Positions 32,328 to 40,414 of a stretch of DNA of 64,000 bases are shown here, in pieces. The position numbers were made by a program, and so were the translations under genes. The notes under the pieces were generated by a model. The model had not been told where the DNA came from. It saw only the letters and a program-made list of their open reading frames with translations, and searched no databases. Each line of letters starts with the position of its first letter. Position 1 is the first letter of the stretch. Source of the DNA: Serendipita indica DSM 11827 (Eukaryota; Basidiomycota; Agaricomycetes; Sebacinales; Serendipitaceae); contig CAJVGD010000014.1 in assembly GCA_910890315.1 (NCBI GenBank), positions 124,001 to 188,000 of the forward strand, given 5' to 3'.

Positions 32328-33839
32328 ATGTTGAACCCCACTACTACTCGGAGTGAACGCATGGGCCGACTCCTCGCCCTTCTCAAGCTCAAAAGAAAGA
32401 AAAGCTTGGAAACATTGTTACCCGATGAGCTCTGGGTGGATATTTTCGAGAAATCCTCGGAAGTTCCCGCGATAGATATCGATCCAGACACCCTCTGTGC
32501 ACAAGCTCCAGAAATAAGACGCCCATCACCGTGGCACTGGTCCAACATACAGCGGGCAATTAAGGCACGTCGGAATATTGTACTCGTCTGCAAGCGATGG
32601 TATAGGATCGGCATTCCAGTGCTTTGGTCCCACCTCATCATCTGGCGGGGACAGAATGCGAACGACGAGTCTCCATTGATTCCCGAGGAGCTTCTCAATA
32701 CTTTACACAGTAACTGGAGTCGCCTACGCTATATATCGTGTCTCACCCTCCTTAACGAGGGCCAGGACAAAGACGAATATGACAGACACGACGAACGATG
32801 TCAGGTGGTCCTCAAACAAATCTCAAACCTTCATACGATCCGATGCAAAGGTGGCCTTCTACCTCGGCTTGGCGAGACCTTTGCGGACGGCAGAATTCGT
32901 CGGTTGTACACTGACTTTTCTGGTAACCAGACGGTTCAAGTACCCTGTATTCGACACAGTAACACCCTTACATACCTTGATATCCATAACCCTGCTTGCA
33001 CGAGCCTGATATTTCAACACGAACAGCAATATCCACAGCTGATAACGTTACGTGTCTGTTGCGACGTCGAATCCTCAAACCCAAAGTATATCGGAACTTT
33101 TATTATCGCCCCGAGGCTCCGAAACCTCTTTATTAGTGGGTTCAAGGAGAAATGGAACCTCTCTTGCTTCCCGAGGGAGTGCCTTCGGAGCCTTCGCGTC
33201 CTGGAGGTGGTTGGGACATGTGTTGACGCGGAGCCTATCGAACCAAATTCCGTTGATGAATTGCCCTTGCTTCATACACTCCGCGTCAATGTCCCCTCAC
33301 CTTTCCCAATGGAGGCTATTCGATGCCCACAACTTCAAAACTTCCATTTGATTCCTCCATTCTTCACTGTCGGCCTTCATGGCCAGATCGACGTGGCCAT
33401 TCGGTCCTTCCCTTCGATCATCAATGCGAAGATATATCATGATCAGTTCTGCAAGAATACGCCCGTTGAACGATTATTTAAGAGCTATAGTGATAGAATA
33501 TCTCGCTGGACGCCAGAGGGGCCGACTATCTCATTTGACCCTCCATTGCTACCATCTTCACATCCCCACGATCGAGTGCTTTGCCTTGCTGAGGAGTATA
33601 AGAGGTCGGATCTATGCCGTATCAAATACGGATATTTCAAGGCAGATAAATCATTTGGGCGCACTCGTTGGTACGCTTGGTGCCGGGTAGATGGCCTAGA
33701 TACGGGCTGGACAGAGGCATATCTGAGTCGAGAAGATGCTCGAAACGCTGCGGCCGTGCGCATGGCTGAGCTTTTGGAGGCAAGAGGCCCCAAAATCTCT
33801 GCTGTATACTGTTGGGGGCCCCTTCCAGATGACTGGTAG
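32328..33839 (+). CDS. F-box protein with dsRBD-like C-terminus, copy 2
   Basis: This is a 503-residue single-exon gene. It starts MLNPTTTRSERMGRLLALLK, a basic leader shared with copies 3 and 4, then the split F-box LLPDELWVDIFEKSSEVP plus NIVLVCKRWYRIGIPVLWS. The leucine-rich middle includes YPQLITLRVC and LRSLRVLEVVGT. The C-terminal domain (about residues 424-490) reads HDRVLCLAEEYKRS, CRIKYGYFKADKSFG, RWYAWCRVDGLDTGWTEAY, then SREDARNAAAVRMAELLEA. The left breakpoint of the recent tandem duplication falls inside this gene at about 33,511, so its last 110 codons recur at 37,475-37,803. It is complete here. Confidence 0.82.
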   Translation: MLNPTTTRSERMGRLLALLKLKRKKSLETLLPDELWVDIFEKSSEVPAIDIDPDTLCAQAPEIRRPSPWHWSNIQRAIKARRNIVLVCKRWYRIGIPVLWSHLIIWRGQNANDESPLIPEELLNTLHSNWSRLRYISCLTLLNEGQDKDEYDRHDERCQVVLKQISNLHTIRCKGGLLPRLGETFADGRIRRLYTDFSGNQTVQVPCIRHSNTLTYLDIHNPACTSLIFQHEQQYPQLITLRVCCDVESSNPKYIGTFIIAPRLRNLFISGFKEKWNLSCFPRECLRSLRVLEVVGTCVDAEPIEPNSVDELPLLHTLRVNVPSPFPMEAIRCPQLQNFHLIPPFFTVGLHGQIDVAIRSFPSIINAKIYHDQFCKNTPVERLFKSYSDRISRWTPEGPTISFDPPLLPSSHPHDRVLCLAEEYKRSDLCRIKYGYFKADKSFGRTRWYAWCRVDGLDTGWTEAYLSREDARNAAAVRMAELLEARGPKISAVYCWGPLPDDW

Positions 33840-34528
33840 CCAGACTCAATGCAGGCCATAGTAGCTTTAATATTTGTAAAATGTATAAATATCTGACCAT
33901 TTATGGTCGAAATATATGAAAAAACCATGACTTGAAATCTGTACCATTAGAAAAGAAGAGTTCTAAACCACAAGAACATTAGATTGCACCTCGCGCAGCG
34001 GCACATTTCCACCACGTAGCAATTACTTGATAGCGCGCATCAGTATGTATATCTCCACCATCACCGATAGGTCCAACTGCAGATGTCCCCCTGAGCCCTC
34101 CTCGATTGCACCTTGGAATGTCAGATATAGACGTGGGTGAGTAGCTCAAACTTACCCCATGCCAAACTGATAGCCCTTTGCTGTACCTGCCATAAATTCG
34201 AGGTCCCAGCTCAATTGATCCTACCCGCAGATTCCACCAGCCTAATGCCACGCACAATCAGGATGTTCACAACGCCACCAACCGTCTTCTGGGAGCAGAG
34301 CGGGCAGGCAAATCAACAAATGAAGTTAACCTTGAATGCAACAGGAGCGATGCATAGACAAACAGAGTAACCTTGATTATGTTGACTCACTTGGACGAGC
34401 CAAAAGCCGGCAGGGAACCACGTGTTTACGAGTGAACAGTTTATTTATGAATATTATAGACGATATTAAGGTTAACGATGTCTCGATTATTTATGTTTGT
34501 GTCGCTGTGGCCATCCTGCGATTCCCGC
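33840..34528. other. Gap between F-box copies 2 and 3
   Basis: Nearly 700 bp. It contains the minus-strand RING-family relic (33,979-34,330) and the promoter of F-box copy 3. The same stretch recurs almost unchanged at about 37,804-38,493. Confidence 0.6.
33979..34330 (-). pseudogene. Older RING-gene 3' relic, copy A
   Basis: On the minus strand this ends DARYQVIATWWKCAAARGAI. That parallels the last residues of the intact SIM-RING protein (SVRYQATAARWRCDATRGAI) and sits in the same place relative to an F-box gene. Upstream it reads ELGPRIYGRYSKG and a possible W-R-C-E-H-P-D-C patch, with a plausible intron between (GTAAGTTTGAGC to ATTCCAAG). No start or full RING is seen. It looks like the 3' end of a long-diverged relative of the RING gene, although a short expressed gene cannot be excluded. 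Confidence 0.5.
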
Positions 34529-36310
34529 ATGTTGAACCCGACCACAACCACGAAGGAGCGCATAAGGCGCATTCTTGTCTTGCTCAAGCTCAGGAGGAAG
34601 AAGGAGAAGCCAGCGATATTCACAGCCCACCTCAGTCCAGAATCAACGCACGCTGAACCTGACCGCAACTCTGAACATGAACATACCCGAACCCGGTCAA
34701 CAGCGCAGCACATCTATGAAGAGCCCAATGGTGATCCTGAGGCCGGCTCTGAAGAAACACCTAGTGGATCGATTCATTCAGCTTGTACCCAAATAAGCGA
34801 CGGCCCTTCAGTATCACCCACAGCATATCCCAATCTGGAGAAACTGCTCCCAGACGAGCTCTTGTTGAATATATTAGAGATTTCTACGGAATATTGCGGA
34901 TACATCGGGATGGACATTGACCCAGAAGTCCTTTATGGGCAAACTCCAAATCTACGACGCCCACCGGGCGCTGGGTGGGACATCCTGCGGCAAATCCTCA
35001 AGACACGTCTAACTACTGTACTCGTATGTAGACGTTGGTACAGGATTGGCATCCATCTCCTTTGGTCTCATCTCATAATTCAGCGGGGTCTTCGTGCATG
35101 CGACAAGACCTCTCCACTGATTCCTTGGCATATAGTCGGCACTTTGCTTGAAAATCCAAGATATTTACATCATGTATCACACATCACCTTCCTTAATGCG
35201 GGGAACGACAATCCCATCTATGACAGACACGATGAATGGACTATGGAAGTTCTTAACAGGCTCCCGAATCTTCGTCGACTAAGATGCAGTAGTAGCCTCC
35301 TATGTCGGCTTGGAGATAAGGCCTTTCCAGCGAGCAAAATCAATCGAATACGCACATGGTTCTCTGAGGACGTCACGATGCCATATATACCGCAAAAAGA
35401 GAGCATATCCTGTCTTGAGATCCTTTTATACTCTTCGACGCAGTTGCAATTTCCACAAGTGCAGGAATTTCCACAATTGACAACGTTGTATATCAACCAG
35501 GAGAGAGACCCTTGGAGATCGGCATATTTTGGACCATTTATAATCGCCCCAAAGCTCAAGACCCTCTGCATACAACTGCCCAATCAGGCATGGTCCATCG
35601 ATTATGGTTTACCCAGAGAATCCTTTCGCACTCTTTGCGTCTTAGAGGTGGTCGGGACAGACCGTAAGGGTGGGCCGCCTAACTCTGTAACAAGCGTTCG
35701 CACACTCCCCTTGCTTCATACGCTCCGTATCAGCCAACCCGCGCCCATGTCACTACAGGATATCCAATGCCCGCGGCTTCAATACTTCCAATTGACCCCA
35801 CCATTCCTTGATATCGAAAACACCTATGGTACCATCACCGAGGCCATCAGTACGTTTCCTTCGATCGTCAAAGTTACGATATACCATGATCAATTCTGCA
35901 GCAAGACACCCGTCGCTCAATTATTTTCAAGCTCCATCGATCCGACTGGCAGGATAACAGACTTCTGCGGATCGAAAGGAGTGGCTGTCCTATTTGAGCC
36001 CCCGGTGCTACCCTCTAGCCATCGCCATGATCAACTGCTTCGCTTGTTGAAGGACCGTCCGTCTCCGTGTTATATCAGTTACTCATTTCATAGATACGAA
36101 TCATCTTCATCAGTCGCTTGGAGCGCTTGGTGCGAGGCAGATAACGAATCTAGTGGCTGGAAATCCGGATATCGGAGCCGAGAAGATGCCCAAAATGCCG
36201 CTACTCAGGGAATGATTGAGGCCTTGTTGTTCAAGTGGCATGCCCTGGAAGAGGCAGAAGAAGATCCGTGTCATGGGATGATGTACGACCCTAACTGGGG
36301 TTGGTGGTAA
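34529..36310 (+). CDS. F-box protein with dsRBD-like C-terminus, copy 3
   Basis: This 593-residue single-exon gene starts at MLNPTTTTKERIRRILVLLK, by comparison with copy 2; an in-frame ATG 17 codons upstream (34478) also exists. The leader is longer than in copy 2, with a charged, disordered insert (ESTHAEPDRNSEHEHTRTRS). The F-box is KLLPDELLLNILEISTEY plus TVLVCRRWYRIGIHLLWS. The leucine-rich middle has LPLLHTLRISQPAP and LRRLRCSSSLLCRLG. The C-terminus, HDQLLRLLKDRPS, CYISYSFHRYES, WSAWCEADNESSGWKSGY, SREDAQNAATQGMIEALL, has the dsRBD-like order. It is nearly identical to copy 4, with scattered substitutions and a longer C-terminal tail ending MYDPNWGWW. Confidence 0.85.
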   Translation: MLNPTTTTKERIRRILVLLKLRRKKEKPAIFTAHLSPESTHAEPDRNSEHEHTRTRSTAQHIYEEPNGDPEAGSEETPSGSIHSACTQISDGPSVSPTAYPNLEKLLPDELLLNILEISTEYCGYIGMDIDPEVLYGQTPNLRRPPGAGWDILRQILKTRLTTVLVCRRWYRIGIHLLWSHLIIQRGLRACDKTSPLIPWHIVGTLLENPRYLHHVSHITFLNAGNDNPIYDRHDEWTMEVLNRLPNLRRLRCSSSLLCRLGDKAFPASKINRIRTWFSEDVTMPYIPQKESISCLEILLYSSTQLQFPQVQEFPQLTTLYINQERDPWRSAYFGPFIIAPKLKTLCIQLPNQAWSIDYGLPRESFRTLCVLEVVGTDRKGGPPNSVTSVRTLPLLHTLRISQPAPMSLQDIQCPRLQYFQLTPPFLDIENTYGTITEAISTFPSIVKVTIYHDQFCSKTPVAQLFSSSIDPTGRITDFCGSKGVAVLFEPPVLPSSHRHDQLLRLLKDRPSPCYISYSFHRYESSSSVAWSAWCEADNESSGWKSGYRSREDAQNAATQGMIEALLFKWHALEEAEEDPCHGMMYDPNWGWW

Positions 36311-36507
36311 TCAAACTTGATGCAGGACATCTTTCATGTCTGTAAAATATGTAGAAAGGCGACGAAATAACTATGATTTTACATTCTCAGATAAGACCAA
36401 TGAACATACTAGAATGAATCTCTAAGCCCGCCTTGACAAGAAGAGTCTTCGTACAATAAACCGTACGACTGCATCACAAGAACATTTGAATCGCACCTCG
36501 CGTAGCG

Positions 36508-37473
36508 TCACATCTCCACCGCGCCGCAGTCGCTTGATAGCGCACACTGATATGTACCTGCCCACAACCCTCTACAGGACACGCCCACTCGTACACTTCC
36601 TCCTGAGCTTCCCACCTGTCTTCGCCGCCATTCGCGTCCGCAACCTTTTCCTTTTCGTATTCCGCCGCCCGTTCGAACGCGACGGTTCATTCGGTGCTTA
36701 TTCTCCTCGAGCGGGTATATCACTGATACAGTTAGAAGGGAAGTGTTGCTATTGAGAACAGGGAACATGGGGTTTGAAAGATCGAGCGTGGGTCCAGAAG
36801 AGGTGAGATTGGGTGGAAGCTGTTCGTCAATGTCGTCTGCAGTGATAAAACGACGACTACGACGATTGGGAGCAGGAACGACACCACCAGGTCGACGAGA
36901 GGAGGAAGATGATATAGAAGCGACGGGCGCGAGTTCGGGATCATTGTCCTCTTGATAGACAACGCTCCCGTTTTCGGCAGTGACCGAAGTCGCATCGGCG
37001 AGCTTTTTAGACGTTCTTATCTGTACGTTTCGCTTGGAGAGTTCCGCCTGAAACGCTGCAGAATCGACTGTCGAAACGCCCATAGAGTCATCCTCTGCAG
37101 GGGTGCCGACTCTCCACAGACACTTTTCGTCAAGAACGTGTCCACATCGAAGACTATACAACCTTCTCTCTCCCCCAATCATCAGCGGATCTCGACAAGA
37201 GCAGCAGACGAGCGTGAGCACCGTCGTGGGCTTGGGCTCTGGCGTCGGTTCTCGTGCCGCCTTTCCTTTACCCTTTTTACGACGCGAAGACGGCGTCTCG
37301 TCGTTGAAGAGCGAGCCCTCGTCGCTACTCCCATCGAGCGTAATCGTGTCCGGTTCGACAGGTTCGAAATCGGCAGTGAAGCCGGCGGGAATGTTTGGGT
37401 GAGTAAACGAGACTTGATAATCGGGAGCGTCTGGAACTCGGATGGGAATGGGCTCCTCTGCACGAAAGAAGTG
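36508..37473 (-). pseudogene. Truncated copy of the SIM-RING gene
   Basis: This minus-strand copy of the 3' two-thirds of the gene at 40415-42269 was left by the tandem duplication. It lacks the first exon, the SUMO-interacting motifs and the first part of exon 2. It keeps the RING start (VCCSCRDPLMIGGERRLYSL, CGHVLDEKCLW). Compared with the intact copy it has single-base losses (TTAGAAGG after TGATACAG, and TCCTCCTGAGC against TCCTCCCTGAGC). These throw the C-terminus out of frame, so the last zinc-ligand pair is lost. A chance open frame continues upstream across the duplication junction to 37,590, into the antisense of the F-box fragment. Confidence 0.85.
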
Positions 37474-37803
37474 GATGCCAGAGGGACCGACTATCTCATT
37501 TGACCCTCCATTGCTACCATCTTCACATCCCCACGATCGAGTGCTTTGCCTTGCTGAGGAGTATAAGAGGTCGGATCTATGCCGTATCAAATACGGATAT
37601 TCAAGGCAGATAAATCATTTGGGCGCACTCGTTGGTACGCTTGGTGCCGGGTAGATGGCCTAGATACGAGCTGGACAGAGGCATATCTGAGTCGAGAAGA
37701 TGTTCGAAACGCTGCGGCCGTGCGCATGGCTGAGCTTTTGGAGGCAAGAGGCCCCAAAATCTCTGCTGTATACTGGTGGGGGCCCTTTCCCGATGACTGG
37801 TAG
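37474..37803 (+). pseudogene. 3' fragment of F-box copy 2
   Basis: This is the C-terminal 110 codons of F-box copy 2, carried over by the tandem duplication. It starts at the junction (PEGPTISFDPPLLPSSHPHD) and reaches the same end (GPFPDDW and stop). One T is missing in ATATTCAAGG relative to ATATTTCAAGG of copy 2, so the dsRBD-like segment is in a different frame from the start of the fragment. No start codon of its own gene is present. Confidence 0.9.
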
Positions 37804-37942
37804 CCAGACTCAATGCAAGCCATAGTAGCTTTAATATTTGTAAAATGTGTAAATATCTGACCATTTATGGTCGAAATATATGAAAAACCCATGGCTTGAA
37901 ATCTGTACCATTAGAAAAGAAGAGTTCTAAACCACAAGAACA

Positions 37943-38294
37943 TTAGATTGCACCTCGCGTAGCGGCACATTTCCACCACGTAGCAATTACTTGATAGCGC
38001 GCATCAGTATGTATATCTCCACCATCACCGATAGGTCCAACTGCAGATGTCCCCCTGAGCCCTCCTCGATTGCACCTTGGAATGTCAGATATAGACGTGG
38101 GTGAGTAGCGAAGACTTACTCCATGCCAAACTGATAGCCCTTTGCTGTACCTGCCATAAATTCGAGGTCCCAGCTCAATTGATCCTACCCGCAGATTCCA
38201 CCAGCCTCCTTCCACGCACAATCAGGATGTTCACAACGCCACCAACCGTCTTCTGGGAGCAGAGCGGGCAGGCAAGTCAACAAATGAAGTTAAC
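37943..38294 (-). pseudogene. Older RING-gene 3' relic, copy B
   Basis: Near-identical to the relic at 33,979-34,330 (ends DARYQVIATWWKCAATRGAI). It was copied with the 3.95 kb unit. See copy A for what it resembles. Confidence 0.5.
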
Positions 38295-38493
38295 CTTGAG
38301 TGCAACAGGAGCGATGCATAGACAAACAGAGTAACCTTGATTATGTTGATTCACTTGGATGAGCCAAAAGCCTGCAGGGAACCATGTGTTTTACGAGTGA
38401 ACAGTTTATTTATGAATATTATAGACGATATTAAGGTTAACGATGTCTCGATTATTTATGTTTGTGTCGCTGTGGCCATCCTGCGATTCCCGC

Positions 38494-40251
38494 ATGTTGA
38501 ACCCGACCACAACCACGAAGGAGCGCATAAGGCGCATTCTTGTCTTGCTCAAGCTCAGGAGGAAGAAGGAGAAGCCAGCGATATTCACAGCCCACCTCAG
38601 TCCAGAATCAACGCACGCTGAACCTGACCGCAACTCTGAACATGAACATACCCGAACCCGGTCAACAGCACAGCACATCTATGAAGAGCCCAATGGTGAT
38701 CCTGAGGCCGGCTCTGAAGAAACTCCCAGTGAATCGATTCATTCAGCTTGCACCCAAATAAGCGACAGCCCTTCAGTATCACCCGCAGCACATCGCAATC
38801 TTGAGAGACTGCTCCCAGACGAGCTCTTGTTGACTATATTAGAGATTTTTACGGAATATTGCGGATACATCGGGATGGACATTGACCCAGAAGTCCTTTA
38901 TGGGCAAACTCCAAATCTACGACGCCCACCGGTCGCTGGGTGGGACATCCTGCGGCAAATCCTCAAGACACGTCTAACTACTGTACTCGTCTGTAGACGT
39001 TGGTACAGGATTGGCATCCATCTCCTTTGGTCTCATCTTATAATTCAACGGGGTCTTCGTGCATGCGACAAGACCTCTCCATTGATTCCTTGGGATATAG
39101 TCGGCACTTTGCTTGAAAATCCAAGATATTTACATCATGTATCACACATCACCTTCCTTAACGTGGGGAACGACAATCCTATATATGACAGACACGATGA
39201 ATGGAGTATGGAAGTCCTCAACAGACTCCCGAATCTTCGTCGAATACTATGTACTAGTAGCCTTCTATGTCGGCTTGGAGATAAGGCCTTTCCAGCGAAC
39301 AAAATCCATCGAATACGCACAGGATTCTCTGAGGACGTCACGATGCCATATATACCGCAAAAAGAGAGCATATCCTGTCTTGAGATCTTTTTATACTCTT
39401 CGACGCAGTTGCAATTTTCACAAGTGCAGGAATTTCCACAATTGACAACATTGTATATCAGCCAGGAGAATGACCCTTGGAGATCGGCATATTTTGGACC
39501 ATTTATAATCGCCCCAAAGCTCAAGACCCTCTGCATACAACTGCCCAATCAGGCATGGTCCATCGATTATGGTTTACCCAGAGAATCCTTTCGCACTCTT
39601 TGCGTCTTAGAGGTGGTCGGGACAGACCGTAAGGGTGGGCTGTCTAACTCTGTAACAAACGTTCGCACACTCCCCTTGCTTCATACGCTCCGTATCAGCC
39701 AACCCGCGCCCATGTCACTACAGGATATCCAATGCCCGCGGCTTCAATACTTCCAATTGACCCCACCATTCCTTGATATCGAAAACACCTATGGTACCAT
39801 CACCGAGGCCATCAGTACGTTTCCTTCGATCGTCAAAGTTACGATATACCATGATCAATTCTGCAGCAAGACGCCCATCGCTCAATTATTTTCAAGCTCC
39901 ATCGATCCGACTGGCAGGATAACAGACTTCTGCGGATCGAAAGGAGTGGCTGTCCTGTTTGAGCCCCCGGTGCTACCCTCTAGCCATTGCCATGATCAAC
40001 TGCTTCGCTTGTTGAAGGACCGTCCGTCTCCGTTTTATATCAGATACGAATTTCATAGATACGAATCATCTTCATCAGTCTCTTGGAGCGCTTTGTGCAG
40101 GGCAGGTGGCGAATCTAGTGGCTGGACATCCGTATATCGGAGCCGAGAAGATGCCCGAAATGCCGCTACTCAGGGAATGATTGAGATTTGGTTGTCCTGG
40201 TTGAATGCCCCGGAAGAGATAGAAGATGATCCGTACATGGTTTGGGGGTAA
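38494..40251 (+). CDS. F-box protein with dsRBD-like C-terminus, copy 4
   Basis: This 585-residue single-exon gene is the duplicate of copy 3, with the same start choice (MLNPTTTTKERIRRILVLLK; upstream in-frame ATG at 38443). The F-box is RLLPDELLLTILEIFTEY plus TVLVCRRWYRIGIHLLWS. Changes from copy 3 cluster at the C-terminal domain (FYIRYEFHRYES, WSALCRAGGESSGWTSVY, SREDARNAATQGMIEIWL) and in the last tail (EEIEDDPYMVWG), which is shorter. The upstream region is also duplicated, so both copies probably share expression control. Confidence 0.85.
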   Translation: MLNPTTTTKERIRRILVLLKLRRKKEKPAIFTAHLSPESTHAEPDRNSEHEHTRTRSTAQHIYEEPNGDPEAGSEETPSESIHSACTQISDSPSVSPAAHRNLERLLPDELLLTILEIFTEYCGYIGMDIDPEVLYGQTPNLRRPPVAGWDILRQILKTRLTTVLVCRRWYRIGIHLLWSHLIIQRGLRACDKTSPLIPWDIVGTLLENPRYLHHVSHITFLNVGNDNPIYDRHDEWSMEVLNRLPNLRRILCTSSLLCRLGDKAFPANKIHRIRTGFSEDVTMPYIPQKESISCLEIFLYSSTQLQFSQVQEFPQLTTLYISQENDPWRSAYFGPFIIAPKLKTLCIQLPNQAWSIDYGLPRESFRTLCVLEVVGTDRKGGLSNSVTNVRTLPLLHTLRISQPAPMSLQDIQCPRLQYFQLTPPFLDIENTYGTITEAISTFPSIVKVTIYHDQFCSKTPIAQLFSSSIDPTGRITDFCGSKGVAVLFEPPVLPSSHCHDQLLRLLKDRPSPFYIRYEFHRYESSSSVSWSALCRAGGESSGWTSVYRSREDARNAATQGMIEIWLSWLNAPEEIEDDPYMVWG

Positions 40252-40414
40252 TCAAACTTGATGCAGGACATCTTTCATGTCCGTAAAGTATGCAGAAAGG
40301 CGACGAAATAACTATGATTTTACATTCTCAGATAAGACCAATGAACATACTAGAATGAATCTCTAAGCCCGCCTCGACAAACAGAATCCTCGTACAATAA
40401 ACCGTACGACTGCA

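Larger units (their letters stand above)
33511..37473. repeat. Tandem duplication, left unit (about 3.96 kb)
   Basis: This unit runs from inside F-box copy 2 (TGGACGCCAGAGG) through the RING relic, F-box copy 3 and the 3' two-thirds of the SIM-RING gene. The same order recurs from about 37,474 to about 41,412. The junction reads GCACGAAAGAAG joined to TGGATGCCAGAGG. The left half belongs to the RING gene, where the intact copy continues TCTTGATAT at 41,413. The right half belongs to F-box copy 2. At most one shared base lies at the join, so it was not made by recombination between long repeats. Confidence 0.88.

Noticed and set aside
36508-36755. Plus-strand frames inside the RING gene and its copies
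   Set aside because: They appear equally in both duplicated copies only because the sequence is duplicated; the minus strand carries the conserved protein.
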